Below, piece after piece: positions 25,444-36,350 of a stretch of 64,000 nt of DNA (position 1 is the stretch's first letter; each line of letters starts with the position of its first letter). The notes beneath the pieces were generated by a model. The model made no database searches. It had not been told where the DNA came from and saw nothing but the letters and a program-made list of their open reading frames with translations. The DNA comes from Nitrospirillum amazonense (GTDB lineage: Bacteria > Pseudomonadota > Alphaproteobacteria > Azospirillales > Azospirillaceae): NCBI RefSeq assembly GCF_007828045.1, contig NZ_VITN01000006.1:1-64000 (forward strand). Reading direction: 5' to 3'. The position numbers and the translations under genes are program-made.

Positions 25444-25823
25444 CCCAGCGCGCCGATGACGCTCTCGATCTTTTTCTTCAGCGTGTCGGCGTTAAAAGGT
25501 TTCACGATGTAGTTGTTGACGCCGGCTTCCTTGGCGGCAACGACGTTCTCGGTCTTGGACTCCGCGGTCACCATGATGAAGGGCGTGCCCTTCAGGCGAA
25601 CGTCCGCGCGCACCTCCTTAAGGAGTTGAAGGCCGGTCATCGGCTCCATGTTCCAGTCCGAGATGACCAGGCCGAAGGTGGACGCGCGCAGCTTGGCCAA
25701 CGCCTCGGCGCCGTCGGCGGCCTCGTCGATCTTGGTGAAGCCGATCTGCGTGAGCAGGTTCCTGATGATGCGCCGCATCGTCGCGTAATCGTCGACGACG
25801 AGGACCTGGATATTCAAGGACAC
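25440..25823 (-). CDS. cheY: Chemotaxis response regulator CheY
   Basis: A 127-residue single-domain receiver. Acidic pocket Asp11-Asp12 (LVVDDY), phosphoacceptor Asp56 (LVISDWNMEPM), Thr in FIMVTAES and Lys in YIVKPFN are all present, and the sequence matches motility-type CheY. I use the GTG at 25823 (sequence SLNIQVLVVDDY), preceded by GGGGG at a suitable distance. An upstream extension would add about 40 residues without receiver character. It forms a two-gene operon with cheZ. Phospho-CheY would bind the flagellar switch. Confidence 0.95.
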   Translation of the reverse strand: MSLNIQVLVVDDYATMRRIIRNLLTQIGFTKIDEAADGAEALAKLRASTFGLVISDWNMEPMTGLQLLKEVRADVRLKGTPFIMVTAESKTENVVAAKEAGVNNYIVKPFNADTLKKKIESVIGALG

Positions 25824-26106
25824 GCAAACCCCCAAGTGCCAAAAGTTGAGCGGAGGATGGAAACAGGGCGCGGGAGAGTGCCCCCTCCGATCCGGTGGCC
25901 GGTCAGGAAATCCTGCCGGGTGGGCGTTCTGCCCGTTCCGGGACATGAAAACACTCCCCGGCGCGTCCCTTCTGAACGGCGCCGCGCGGCACTTTGGAAG
26001 GCGCCCAAACGGTTGTCAAGCATCGCCCCGGGATAGCTTGTCTCTTTGCCGGAATCACCAATAGCCGACCCCAAGGGCTTGAGCGCCCTGCAACTCCCGG
26101 GCGCTC
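25824..26106. other. Intergenic leader of cheY-cheZ
   Basis: No gene is supported. A hairpin GAGCGCCC (26081-26088) / GGGCGCTC (26099-26106) lies next to the stop of the glycosyltransferase gene and may act in its 3' end, but no T tract follows on the relevant strand. No convincing promoter hexamers stand out. Confidence 0.35.
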
Positions 26107-27357
26107 TCAGGGGTGCTGGACCAAGGCCAGGATGCGGTCGCACGCCTCGGTGATCGCGGTGTTGGTGTCGAGACGGGTGGCCACCTCGGCACAGCGCCGT
26201 TTCATCGCCCCGTCGTTGGTCAGGCGTTCCAAGGCCGCCGCCACGGTGGCGGGGCGGTAGTGGCGCATGGCGATCCGCATGCCTACACCCAGGGCCACGG
26301 CGCGGGCGGCGTTGTCGAACTGGTCATGGGCCATGGGACGGATCAACTGGGGCAGGCCGGCCGCCAGGGCCTGGCTGGTGGTGCCGATGCCGCCATGGTG
26401 GACGAAGGCGGCGCAGCGGGGCAGCAGGCGGCTGAAGGGCGCGTAATCCACCCGGATCATGCCGGGCGGCAGCGGGTCGGGCACCTGGTCGGGATGACGG
26501 GTCAGCAACACGCCGCGACGGTTCGACAGGCGACAGGCCGCCACCGAGGCGGTGAAGAAGTCCAGCGCCCGGGCCGTGGCGGTGCCCGAGGTGAAGGCCA
26601 CGGGTGGCGGACCGTCGGCCAGGAAAGCCTCCAGCGCCGGTGGCAGGACCGTGCCGGGCGCGCTGTCGTACAAGGGGAAACCGGGCAAGGCCAGGCCGGC
26701 GGGCCAATCCGGCTGGCGCGGCGCGAACCAGTCCGGAAACAGCCCGATGACCAGGTCGGCCTGGTTCAGCCAGTCGTGCATGGGCCGGCGTACCGGCGGC
26801 AGGCCCACCGCCCGGCGATGGCGATTCAGCGCCGTGCCCAGGGTGGGCGCCACCACCAGATCGTCGATCAGGCGCCAGAACAACCGCTTCAGCCAGCGCG
26901 GTGCGCGAGCGCCAGGCACGGGGCCGCCGTGGCGGGGCGGGGCATGCAGGGTGCGCAGGACATTGGGCGCCAGGTGGACGGTGACGGTGGGCAGGCCGTG
27001 GCGCTCCGCCAGCGACCGGGTGACGAAGGCCAGCGTGCTGCCCACCACCAGGGTCCGCCCCGGCACCACGGCGGCGTCCAGGGCGGCCCAGGCCATCTCA
27101 CCCACCTGCTCCATGGCCTGGGCCATGACGCGCAATGATCGGGTGGGATGGTTCAGGTCGGGGTGGCGCAGCAGGCTGCCGTAGAATTCCGCGCTGCCCA
27201 AGGCGGTGAAGGGCAGGCCCACCTGGCGTGCCAGCGGCTCGAACACCGCGATGGCGAAAAGGTGGGGCTCATGCCCCCGCCGCCGCAATTCCGCGCCCAG
27301 GGCGATGAAGGGCAGCACGTCCCCATGCGATCCGGCGGCGACGATCAGGATTCTCAC
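26107..27357 (-). CDS. GT1-family glycosyltransferase (MGT/UGT type)
   Basis: 416 residues with a GTG start. N-terminal ILIVAAGSHGDVLPFIALGAELRRRGHEPH is the acceptor-side motif of UGT/MGT glycosyltransferases, and the C-terminal VHHGGIGTTSQALAAGLPQLIRPMAHDQFDNA is the nucleotide-sugar-binding signature (HHGG, then D-Q/N). The family adds hexoses to lipids, polyketides or carotenoid-type acceptors. No biosynthetic gene cluster is adjacent, so the acceptor is unknown; sterol-like or rhamnolipid-type use is possible. Single gene convergent toward the cheY leader. Confidence 0.9.
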   Translation of the reverse strand: MRILIVAAGSHGDVLPFIALGAELRRRGHEPHLFAIAVFEPLARQVGLPFTALGSAEFYGSLLRHPDLNHPTRSLRVMAQAMEQVGEMAWAALDAAVVPGRTLVVGSTLAFVTRSLAERHGLPTVTVHLAPNVLRTLHAPPRHGGPVPGARAPRWLKRLFWRLIDDLVVAPTLGTALNRHRRAVGLPPVRRPMHDWLNQADLVIGLFPDWFAPRQPDWPAGLALPGFPLYDSAPGTVLPPALEAFLADGPPPVAFTSGTATARALDFFTASVAACRLSNRRGVLLTRHPDQVPDPLPPGMIRVDYAPFSRLLPRCAAFVHHGGIGTTSQALAAGLPQLIRPMAHDQFDNAARAVALGVGMRIAMRHYRPATVAAALERLTNDGAMKRRCAEVATRLDTNTAITEACDRILALVQHP

Positions 27358-27537
27358 GGGATGCCAACGCCCTTATCCACGACGATCACCTGGGCTTACC
27401 TTGGCGGCGGCGTGGCGGCAAGGGGCGCCTGGGTTCTTTGTCCGCCGGCGTATAAGGGCGGCTGGCCGTTGCCTGGACCCCCGCCCGGGCGCTAGGGTCC
27501 CAGCCCACCCCGTTCCTGTTGAAAGGGCTACCCGCCC

Positions 27538-28221
27538 ATGCGCCGTGCCGTCCTTATCGCAGCCCTGCTGCTGTCGCCCGCCGCCCTGGCCCAATCGGCG
27601 CCCGCGTCCAAGCCGGCCGCATCCAAGCCTGCGGCCAACTTGCCCGCGGGGGGGCTGCCCAAGATGGGCGGCGACTACCAGGCGGCGGAGGCCTTGACGG
27701 TCAACGGCGTGCGCCAGGACCTGCGCGTCTTCCATGACCAGGGGCGGGAACGGCGCGAGATGAGGGAGGGGGAGCTCAGCACCATCCTCATCCTGCGTCC
27801 CGATCGCGATACCGCCTTCGTGCTGCAGCCGGAGTCGCACATGGCGGCCCCCCTGTCTCCCCAGGATCCGGAGGCGGCCCCCGACCTGACCCGCCTTTCA
27901 CAGCTGGATGCCGAGGCGCTGGGCCGGGACACGCTGGGGGGTGAGGCGGTGGTCCGCTACCGCGTCATCGACACCTATGACCAGGGCGGCGGCTTCGAGG
28001 GCCAGGTCTGGTCCACGGTGGACGGCATCTACATGCGGGTCGAGGGCACGGCCAACGACGGCAACGGCCCCGTCACCATTCGCCTGGACCTGGCCGACCT
28101 GAAGCGCGGCCGACAGGACGGGGCCCTTTTCGAGTTGCCTAAGGGCTACACCATGATGAACTTCGGCCCAATCGACGCGCCCGTTCCGGAAGGCTTGCGC
28201 GGGGATACGCCCAAGCCGTAA
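27538..28221 (+). CDS. Secreted protein of unknown function (DUF4412-like)
   Basis: 227 residues with a signal peptide (VLIAALLLSPAALAQ) and a KPAASKPAA spacer. The mature part has a beta-rich pattern: VRQDLRVFHDQGRERREMR, LILRPDRDTAFVLQPES, VVRYRVIDTYDQGGGFEGQVWST and MRVEGTANDGNG. This resembles DUF4412-type or outer-membrane-lipoprotein-sorting-like folds, but the match is weak. GAAAGGGCTACC lies upstream of the ATG. It is followed on the same strand by an FKBP-type isomerase 145 bp away. Confidence 0.6.
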   Translation: MRRAVLIAALLLSPAALAQSAPASKPAASKPAANLPAGGLPKMGGDYQAAEALTVNGVRQDLRVFHDQGRERREMREGELSTILILRPDRDTAFVLQPESHMAAPLSPQDPEAAPDLTRLSQLDAEALGRDTLGGEAVVRYRVIDTYDQGGGFEGQVWSTVDGIYMRVEGTANDGNGPVTIRLDLADLKRGRQDGALFELPKGYTMMNFGPIDAPVPEGLRGDTPKP

Positions 28222-28366
28222 TCCTTATCCCCGCGGGTGGGCCCCTGGGGTGGCCCTATCGGGTGGGGGAAGCCACCGTCCAGGACAAAACAACCGGCAC
28301 CGTCCGGCGTTCGACCTTGATCTCAAGGGCGGCGGGAGGGGCGGCCGGCTTCGCAGGAGCGGTTTG

Positions 28367-28909
28367 ATGCGCGGGCACAGCTTTATCTATTCCACCCTGC
28401 TGGCGGCGACGCTGGCCCTTCCGTTCGCGGCCGGCACCGCCCAGGCGCAGGTGCCGCTGAACGCCCGCCCCGCGATTGGCGGCCAGGTCGACGCCCAGCA
28501 CCAGTTCATCCTGGATTATGCCAAGCAGCCCGGCGTGGAAATGTCGACCAACGGCGTCGCCTATCGTTTCCTCCGCAAGAAGGAGCCGGCGGTCGGCCAG
28601 CAGCCCAACCCCAGCAACCGCATCCGGGTGCATTACGAGGGCAGGCTGACCGACGGTACCGTCTTTGACAGCTCATACCAGCGGGATGAGACGGCCGTCA
28701 TGTCCCTGGAAAAGGTGGTGAAGGGCTGGGTCGAGGTGATCCCGCGCATGCATGTCGGCGACAAGATCGAAATGGTCATCCCGGCAGAGATGGGCTACGG
28801 CCAAAAGGGCTCGGGTGACGGTGTCATCCCCGCCGGCGCCACCCTGATCTTCAAGGTCGAGTTGTTCGAGGTCATGCCGGGCGAACTGCGCAGCAAAGGC
28901 GCCGGCTGA
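28367..28909 (+). CDS. Secreted FKBP-type peptidyl-prolyl cis-trans isomerase
   Basis: 180 residues: signal peptide (STLLAATLALPFAAGTAQA), a short N-terminal arm (QHQFILDYAKQPGVEMSTNG), then one FKBP domain with RIRVHYEGRLTDGTVFDSSY, VVKGWVEVIPRMHVGDKIEMVIPAEMGYG, and VIPAGATLIFKVELFEV. It would assist folding of periplasmic proteins and resembles the FkpA/Mip class, though the N-terminal dimerisation domain is short. AGGAGCGG is positioned before the ATG at 28367. Trp in WVEVIP and Tyr in HYEG are binding-pocket residues. Confidence 0.93.
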   Translation: MRGHSFIYSTLLAATLALPFAAGTAQAQVPLNARPAIGGQVDAQHQFILDYAKQPGVEMSTNGVAYRFLRKKEPAVGQQPNPSNRIRVHYEGRLTDGTVFDSSYQRDETAVMSLEKVVKGWVEVIPRMHVGDKIEMVIPAEMGYGQKGSGDGVIPAGATLIFKVELFEVMPGELRSKGAG

Positions 28910-29095
28910 TCGGGCGCGCGATCGTCCCGGGGGCTTGCGCGCCGGGCGTCGCCGCCTAAAGACTCTTGCGTTGTTGCGCCTAACCCCGTCACATCTTGGG
29001 GCGTATGCCGTTCGGGGAGCCCCGCCGGTACCGAGGGAACAGGCACAGGCAACGTTTTGGGATCAGTCGCCGTCGTGAGCGTAGGGACGACCGCC

Positions 29096-32000
29096 ATGGG
29101 GTGGGGGCGAGTGCAGCGCCGGCTGGCGGCCGCCTTGCTCTGCGTTCTGGTCTGGCTTGGCGCCCTGCCGGCGCCCGCGGCGGCGCAGGAATACGCCTTC
29201 CGCTCCTACACCCAGGAAGACGGCCTCGCCAACTTGTCCATCACCGCCCTGGCGCAAGACGCCATGGGCTTCCTCTGGGTGGGGACGGAGAACGGACTCT
29301 ATCGTTTCGATGGCGGAAAGTTCCAGCGCTTCGGTCCCGTCGAGGGGTTGAAGGAACCCTACGTCAGCGCGATCCATGTGACGCCGTCGGGCGTGCTGTG
29401 GGTGGGTACCACCGGCGGCCTGTACCGCTGGGACGGCCGCACCTTCGCCCCCGTGTCCCAGGACGGGCGGCCTGTGCCCGTATGGCAGGGCCAGAAGCTG
29501 GCATCGCTGGATGCGGGCCACCTGCTGGTGGTGGGCCGCGAGGACCTGCTGGTGGTGGAGGCGCACAGGGCCGAGGCCGCGCCGGGCGCCACCGCCGCCG
29601 TCGCCTGGGTCGCCCGCCCTTATTTCACGCCGGACCAGAAGGCCGCCCAGCCGGCGCTCAACCGAATCCAGAGCGTGCGGGTGTTCGGTGTGGGCGAGCA
29701 GGGCGGCGGCGACATATGGCTGGGCTGCGGCCAGGCGCTCTGCGAGGCTCGCCAAGGCCGGCTGAAGCTGTGGGGGCCCGACCAGGGCGTCGCTCCCGAT
29801 CGCTGGGGCAACGTGCTGCGCGATGTCGACGGCACGTTGTGGGCGCGTGGTGAACACCAGGTGCTGGCGCTGGCGCCGACGGCGGCCCAGGGCGATGGCG
29901 GGCGCTTCACGGCGCAGCTGCCGCTGCCCTCGACCCGCACCAACGTCCGGGTGTTCCTGCCCCTGCTGCAGGATATGGATCGCAGCATCGTCACCTTCGG
30001 CGACCAGGGCCTGCTGCGCCTGGCGCACCCTGGCAATGGACAAGCACCGGGCCGCTGGGAGCAGCTGGGCGACGCCAATGGACTGCCGGCGCGGGAGGTC
30101 AGCGCCCTGTTGGTCGATCACGACGGCGACCTGTGGGTGGGATCGGCCGGCTTGGGCCTGACCCACTGGGTCGGCTATCGCAGTTGGGCCAATTGGACGG
30201 CGCGCCAGGGGTTGATCCATGAATCCGTCTGGTCCTTCCGCCGTGACGGCGCCGGACGCCTGGTCATCGGCACCGACGGTGGCCTGGCCCGGCTGGAAGA
30301 GGGGGGCGATACTCCCCCGCACATCATTCCGGCGCCCGGCGGCCAGCCCGTTCTGAACCATCAGGTCGGCAGCCTGACGTTGGACAAGTCCGGGCGCCTG
30401 TGGGGCGGCACCTTCTCGGGCCTGCTGTTCTACCAGGATCCGGGGAAGGACGGGGCGCCGCCCCCGGCGGCCGTGGTCGTGGCCCACCTGCCCCTGATCT
30501 TCCAGGTCTTTGTCGATGCGCAGGGCCGGCTGTGGGTCATGACCCGGAAGAAGGGCCTCTACATCATCGACAAGCCGGAAGGCCCGAACCCCCAGGCGGC
30601 GCCCCTGGGTGCGGCCCTGCCCATTCCGCCCGACAGCTCGGTTTCCAGCGCCTGCCAGGCGCCCTCCGGTACCCTGTGGTTCGCGACGGAAGCCGGCCTG
30701 CTGCGCTTTGGCGAGGGCAAATGGACGGCGCCGGCCATCACCGGCGTCCCCCCGGTCACGCGCTTCAACGTCATCGCCTGCGCCCGTGACGGCAGCCTGT
30801 GGCTGGGCGGGGAGACCGTCCGCCTGGCCCATGTGCAGGAGCCACCAGGCAACGCGCCGGGCACCGGCACCGGCGTCCTGCAGCCTGTGGGCGACGTGAC
30901 CGGGGATCTGGTGGGCGACCGCCAGGTGCTGGGGCTCCTGGAGGACCGGCGCGGCTGGATGTGGCTGGCCACCGACAGCGGCGTGCTGGTGTGGAGCGCC
31001 GGCGCCCTGCGCCAATACAGCCACGACACCGGCCTGGTGTGGAACGACTGCAACCAGAGCGCCCTGATCGAGGATGATGACGGAACCCTGTGGGTGGGCA
31101 CCAGCAAGGGCCTGACCCACATCACGCGGCCGGACCTGCTGTTCAACCGGCCGGCGCTGGTGACGCGGGTGACGGGCATAGAACGCAACGGCATGGCCTT
31201 GCCCACGGATGGCAATTTCGAATTGCCCTGGGACACGGCCCCCCTGACCTTCCACCTGACCACGCCCAGCTTCCGCAGTCGCGGCGGGCAAATCTACCGC
31301 TATCGCCTGAACGGCCTGGAAAGCGACTGGAACGTGACGGCGGCGGAGGAAATCCGCTACTCCGCCCTGCCGTCGGGGATGTACGAGCTGGAGGTCGTGG
31401 CCCGCAACACGGCGTTGCAAGCCATGGCCCCCTCCATCCTGGTGCCTTTCAGCATCCGGCCACCTTGGTGGCAGACCAAGTTGTTCTTCGCCGGCTGCGC
31501 CCTGTCCGTGGTGGCGGTCGGTATCGCCATCTACCGCTGGCGCTCCCATGCCGACATGGAACGGCGGCGCACCCTGGAAATCCTGGTGGAGGCGCGGACC
31601 CGGGAGTTGGAAGCCTCGCGTGAGCAGCTGCGCCAGTTGGCCATGTACGACAGCCTGACCCATCTGTGGAACCGCCGCGCCATTCTGGATTTGCTGGAGT
31701 TGGAGCTGGCGCGGCGGCGTGAGGACGCATCGCTGACCGTGGTGCTGGCCGACGTCGACCACTTCAAGCGCATCAATGACACCCATGGCCATCCCGCGGG
31801 CGACGCCGTGCTGGTCGAGGTGTCGCGCCGTCTGTCCGCCGCCGTGCGCAGCTACGACGCGGTTGGTCGCTACGGTGGCGAGGAATTCCTGATCCTGTTG
31901 CCCGGCCTGGGGCGGGACGACTGTGGGGACGTGTTGCACCGCCTGCATGGTGCCATATCCCTCACCCCCATTGCCTTGGCCCCCATCGCCGCAGGTGACG

Positions 32001-32248
32001 TGCCTGCTGGCGTGGTCCAGGCCCATGAGGAAGGGCGGCCTGAGGCCGCGCCGGATGTGCACATCGACGCCTTTGGCGTGGGCGTGACGGTGACCTGTAG
32101 CTTTGGCGTGATCTCCGTCGGGCCAACCTCCAGCCATGGGTCGACGGGGGTGCCGCCGCTGGCGGAAATCATCAAGCGGGCGGACCAGGCCCTGTATCGG
32201 GCCAAGCACCTGGGTCGCAACCGGGTGGAGTACGCGACCGGAACGTGA
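29096..32248 (+). CDS. Beta-propeller sensor with GGDEF diguanylate cyclase output
   Basis: About 1050 residues. Order: signal peptide (AALLCVLVWLGALPAPAAA), two-component-regulator propeller repeats (YTQEDGLANLSITALAQD, GFLWVGTENGLYRFDGG, DLWVGSAGLGLTHWV, TLWFATEAGLLRF, LWVGTSKGLTHI), a Y_Y_Y domain (RYRLNGLESDWN), one membrane helix (LFFAGCALSVVAVGIAIY), a coiled linker and a GGDEF domain. The active loop reads GGEEF, competent for c-di-GMP synthesis, with the RSYD inhibitory I-site five residues before it. An extra segment of about 35 residues lies in the distal half of the GGDEF domain. The sensor is periplasmic, output cytoplasmic. ATG at 29096 chosen; earlier alternatives exist. Confidence 0.92.
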   Translation: MGWGRVQRRLAAALLCVLVWLGALPAPAAAQEYAFRSYTQEDGLANLSITALAQDAMGFLWVGTENGLYRFDGGKFQRFGPVEGLKEPYVSAIHVTPSGVLWVGTTGGLYRWDGRTFAPVSQDGRPVPVWQGQKLASLDAGHLLVVGREDLLVVEAHRAEAAPGATAAVAWVARPYFTPDQKAAQPALNRIQSVRVFGVGEQGGGDIWLGCGQALCEARQGRLKLWGPDQGVAPDRWGNVLRDVDGTLWARGEHQVLALAPTAAQGDGGRFTAQLPLPSTRTNVRVFLPLLQDMDRSIVTFGDQGLLRLAHPGNGQAPGRWEQLGDANGLPAREVSALLVDHDGDLWVGSAGLGLTHWVGYRSWANWTARQGLIHESVWSFRRDGAGRLVIGTDGGLARLEEGGDTPPHIIPAPGGQPVLNHQVGSLTLDKSGRLWGGTFSGLLFYQDPGKDGAPPPAAVVVAHLPLIFQVFVDAQGRLWVMTRKKGLYIIDKPEGPNPQAAPLGAALPIPPDSSVSSACQAPSGTLWFATEAGLLRFGEGKWTAPAITGVPPVTRFNVIACARDGSLWLGGETVRLAHVQEPPGNAPGTGTGVLQPVGDVTGDLVGDRQVLGLLEDRRGWMWLATDSGVLVWSAGALRQYSHDTGLVWNDCNQSALIEDDDGTLWVGTSKGLTHITRPDLLFNRPALVTRVTGIERNGMALPTDGNFELPWDTAPLTFHLTTPSFRSRGGQIYRYRLNGLESDWNVTAAEEIRYSALPSGMYELEVVARNTALQAMAPSILVPFSIRPPWWQTKLFFAGCALSVVAVGIAIYRWRSHADMERRRTLEILVEARTRELEASREQLRQLAMYDSLTHLWNRRAILDLLELELARRREDASLTVVLADVDHFKRINDTHGHPAGDAVLVEVSRRLSAAVRSYDAVGRYGGEEFLILLPGLGRDDCGDVLHRLHGAISLTPIALAPIAAGDVPAGVVQAHEEGRPEAAPDVHIDAFGVGVTVTCSFGVISVGPTSSHGSTGVPPLAEIIKRADQALYRAKHLGRNRVEYATGT

Positions 32249-32296
32249 CCGGCCCGCACGTGTGAAGATGGGGCGGGAAAAGCCGGGGGGTAGGCC

Positions 32297-33178
32297 ATGG
32301 GCTTGGACAGGCGCATGTTCATTCGGGCCATATCAGGCGGCGCCGCGCTGGCCGTGGCCGGGCGCGTCTCCGCCTCGCGGGCTATGCCCGAGGATACGGG
32401 CCCAGAGGCGGGACCGGTGCGCTTCCTACTGTCCGCCCTGCCCTTGTGGACGGAAGGGGACGGGGATGGCGCGACCGGCCCCATGCCCGACATGGCCAGG
32501 ACGATCTTGCGCCGTGCCGGCCAGCCTGGCCACCTGGAAGTGATGCCGCAGTTACGGCTGTACGATGAACTGATGCGGGCGGGCACGGTGGTTTTCGCCC
32601 TGTCCGACAATCATCCGCCCGACAGCCGGCTATCAGGCACCCAATTGCCGGGCGCCCAACTGTCAGGCACCCCGGACGCGGGTCGCGAGGGGATGTCCAC
32701 CATCGCCTTCGTGCCCCTGGCGCCGGTGCTGCAGATGCCGTTGGCGGTGGTGGCCCGCACCGGCACCCGGTTGGCCAGCCAGGAGGATGTGCAGGCTCTG
32801 GGCCCTGTAGCCAGCACCCGCACCACCGGCGGCAGCGTCGCCCGGCTCATGGACCGGCTGGGCGTTCTCGTGGTGCCGGCCCCCTCGCTGGAAAGCGCCC
32901 TGCGCATGCTGCGCGCCGGCCGGGTCAACGGCGTGGTGGGGGCGGAGGTGATGCTGGACGCGCTGGTCGGCCGCCTGGGGCTGACCGATACGCTGGGCAG
33001 TAAATTGCGGGTGGGGGCCATGGAGGGATGGCTCAGCTGCTCCCGCGACGCGGCCACCACCAAGGCGGCGCGGGATTTGCGGCGGGCGGCGGACGAGTTA
33101 CGCGCGGAGGGGGTGTTCGACCAAATCGTGGAACGGTATCTGGGCGCGCCCGTCCAGCCCGCAGGTCCGGTGCCCTGA
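32297..33178 (+). CDS. Periplasmic binding-protein-like protein adjacent to the GGDEF sensor
   Basis: 293 residues. MGLDRRMFIRAISGGAALAVAG looks like a Tat signal (RRMFIRA). The mature sequence resembles family-3 solute-binding domains: RFLLSALPLWTEGDG, TGTRLASQEDVQALGPVA, GGSVARLMDRLG and LRMLRAGRVNGVVGAEVMLDALV. A small repetitive stretch (RLSGTQLPGAQLSGTPD, about 113-130) interrupts it. It starts 48 bp after the cyclase gene and is probably co-transcribed. It could present a ligand to the sensor. No transporter is adjacent. Confidence 0.65.
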   Translation: MGLDRRMFIRAISGGAALAVAGRVSASRAMPEDTGPEAGPVRFLLSALPLWTEGDGDGATGPMPDMARTILRRAGQPGHLEVMPQLRLYDELMRAGTVVFALSDNHPPDSRLSGTQLPGAQLSGTPDAGREGMSTIAFVPLAPVLQMPLAVVARTGTRLASQEDVQALGPVASTRTTGGSVARLMDRLGVLVVPAPSLESALRMLRAGRVNGVVGAEVMLDALVGRLGLTDTLGSKLRVGAMEGWLSCSRDAATTKAARDLRRAADELRAEGVFDQIVERYLGAPVQPAGPVP

Positions 33179-33281
33179 TCGCCCAGGTGAGTTTTGCTCA
33201 TGTGAAAGTGCGAAAGGCGCGTTTGTCCGGGCTACAAGGAAACGGGAACAGTGGGCACCTCTTCCCTCGCAAAGGTGTCCC

Positions 33282-34079
33282 ATGACCACCCTCGTCCTGT
33301 TGCGCGCCGTCGATGACGATGGTATCGCCACCCTGACCCTGAACCGTCCGGAAAAGCTGAACGCCCTCAGCTACGCCCTGGTCGACGCCCTGCTGAAGGC
33401 GTTGGAGGAGATGGAGGGGGACGACGCGGTCCGCGCCGTCATCCTCACGGGTGCCGGCGATCGCGCCTTTTCCGCCGGCGGCGACATTCCGGAGTTCGCC
33501 GGCAGCGTACGCCTGGGCGCGGCGGTGGCGGTGCGTGACTTCGTGCGCCGGGGCCAGGCCCTGACCAGCCGCATCGAGGCCTACTCCAAACCCGTCATCG
33601 TCGCCGTCAACGGCCTGGCCTACGGCGGCGGCTGCGAGATCACGGAGGCCGCACCCCTGGCGGTGGCCAGCGACCGCGCCGTTTTCGCCAAGCCGGAGAT
33701 CAAACTGGCGATGCCGCCCACCTTCGGCGGGACCCAGCGCCTGCCGCGTCTGGCGGGGCGCAAGCGGGCGCTGGACCTGCTGCTGACCGGCGACAGTTTT
33801 TCCGCCGACCGGGCGCTGGACTTGGGGCTGGTCAACCGGGTGGTGCCGCATGATCAACTCATGCCCGCCGCCCGTGACCTCGCCCACCGTATCATCCGCC
33901 ACGCGCCCGGCGCGGTGGCCGCCATCCTGGCCGCCGTAACACGCGGGGTGAATATGCCGATCGCGGAGGGCTTGGCGGCTGAAAGCGCCGCCTTCGCCAC
34001 CCTGGTCCCCGGCCACGACCTGGAGGAAGGGCTGGACGCCTGGATCGCCCGCCGTCCCGCCGTTTACACCGGCACCTGA
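33282..34079 (+). CDS. Enoyl-CoA hydratase/isomerase family protein (crotonase)
   Basis: 265 residues, the normal length of the family. TLTLNRPEKLNALSYAL opens the fold; DRAFSAGGDIPEFA gives the CoA-binding oxyanion hole; both hydratase glutamates are present, Glu119 (YGGGCEITEAA) and Glu139 (FAKPEIKLAMPP), followed by TFGGTQRLPRLAGRKRA. It would hydrate enoyl-CoA thioesters in the cytoplasm. AAAGGTG precedes the ATG. It converges with a LysR-family regulator with no intergenic base (stops abut), so a regulatory link is not implied. The exact acyl substrate is open. Confidence 0.92.
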   Translation: MTTLVLLRAVDDDGIATLTLNRPEKLNALSYALVDALLKALEEMEGDDAVRAVILTGAGDRAFSAGGDIPEFAGSVRLGAAVAVRDFVRRGQALTSRIEAYSKPVIVAVNGLAYGGGCEITEAAPLAVASDRAVFAKPEIKLAMPPTFGGTQRLPRLAGRKRALDLLLTGDSFSADRALDLGLVNRVVPHDQLMPAARDLAHRIIRHAPGAVAAILAAVTRGVNMPIAEGLAAESAAFATLVPGHDLEEGLDAWIARRPAVYTGT

Positions 34080-34985
34080 CTACGCTATCGGGGACGCGGC
34101 CAGCTCCGCCTTGACCCAGGCGCGGAAGGCCGCCACCTCCGGCCGGTTGCGGCCGGCCCGGCTGGTGATGAGCCAGTAGCCGGTGCGGATGGGCCTGGGC
34201 GGGCCCAGCACGGCCACCAGGCGGCCGGTGGCCAAGTCGGTGTCCACCAGGGGCAGGCGGCCCATGGCCACGCCCAGGCCGTTGGCCGCCGCCTCCAGCG
34301 CCATGTGCACCGTGTCGAACCGGGCGCCCCCGGTCAGGGCGCTTAAATCCACCCCGGTCAGCACCGCCCACGCGGCCCATTCCTCCGTCACGCTGTCGAC
34401 GTGCAGCAGGGGCAGGGACTCCAGGTCGGCCGGGGCGGTCACACGCGCCGCCAGGGCGGGGGCGCAGACCGGTATCAACGCCTCGCGCACCAGGCAGGCG
34501 GCGTGCAGGTCGGCCCCCTCGTCGGGCCGCCAGTCGTCCTGGCGCATGCGAATGGCCACGTCCACGCCGTCGCGCGGCAGGTCCGCCGGGCGCTGGCTCG
34601 TGTCCAGGGTCAGGGTGATGTCCGGGTGCTGGTCGCGGAAGCGGGGCAGGCGTGGCACCAGCCAGCGCAGGCCGAAGGTGGGCGCCACGCTGACCACCAG
34701 CCGGCCGCTGGGCGCGCGGCCGGGCAAGGCGGCCGTGGCCACGGCCAGCCGTTCCAGCATGCCGCGCACCTCGGGCAGATAGGCAGCACCCGCCGGCGTC
34801 AAGGCCAGGCTGCGGTGCCCCCGCGTGAACAGCGGCGTGCCCAGCCAATCCTCCAGCGTCTGCAGGGCATGGCTGATGGCGCTGGGGGTGAGGTTCAATT
34901 CCTCCGCCGCCTGCTTGAAGCTGAGATGGCGCCCCGCGGCCTCGAAAGGGCGCAGGGTGCTCAGCGGCGGCAGATGGTAGGGCAT
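34080..34985 (-). CDS. LysR-family regulator, GcvA-like
   Basis: 301 residues. The N-terminal winged helix (LSTLRPFEAAGRHLSFKQAAEELNLTPSAISHALQTLEDWLGTPLFTRG) and the effector-binding domain follow the GcvA clade, recognised by the PLSTLRPFEAAGRHLSF opening. It may control the glycine cleavage system or an unrelated adjacent promoter. No divergent target gene is next to it on the 5' side apart from the murA gene, which runs in the same direction. The effector is unknown. Confidence 0.9.
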   Translation of the reverse strand: MPYHLPPLSTLRPFEAAGRHLSFKQAAEELNLTPSAISHALQTLEDWLGTPLFTRGHRSLALTPAGAAYLPEVRGMLERLAVATAALPGRAPSGRLVVSVAPTFGLRWLVPRLPRFRDQHPDITLTLDTSQRPADLPRDGVDVAIRMRQDDWRPDEGADLHAACLVREALIPVCAPALAARVTAPADLESLPLLHVDSVTEEWAAWAVLTGVDLSALTGGARFDTVHMALEAAANGLGVAMGRLPLVDTDLATGRLVAVLGPPRPIRTGYWLITSRAGRNRPEVAAFRAWVKAELAASPIA

Positions 34986-35066
34986 GGCGGCGGCTCATCC
35001 ATTTTCGGATGAGGATAGTTCATCCGTGGGGCGGCACGCCACCGCGCCCACGAATTCCCTTCCGGC

Positions 35067-36350
<1,284 letters not shown>

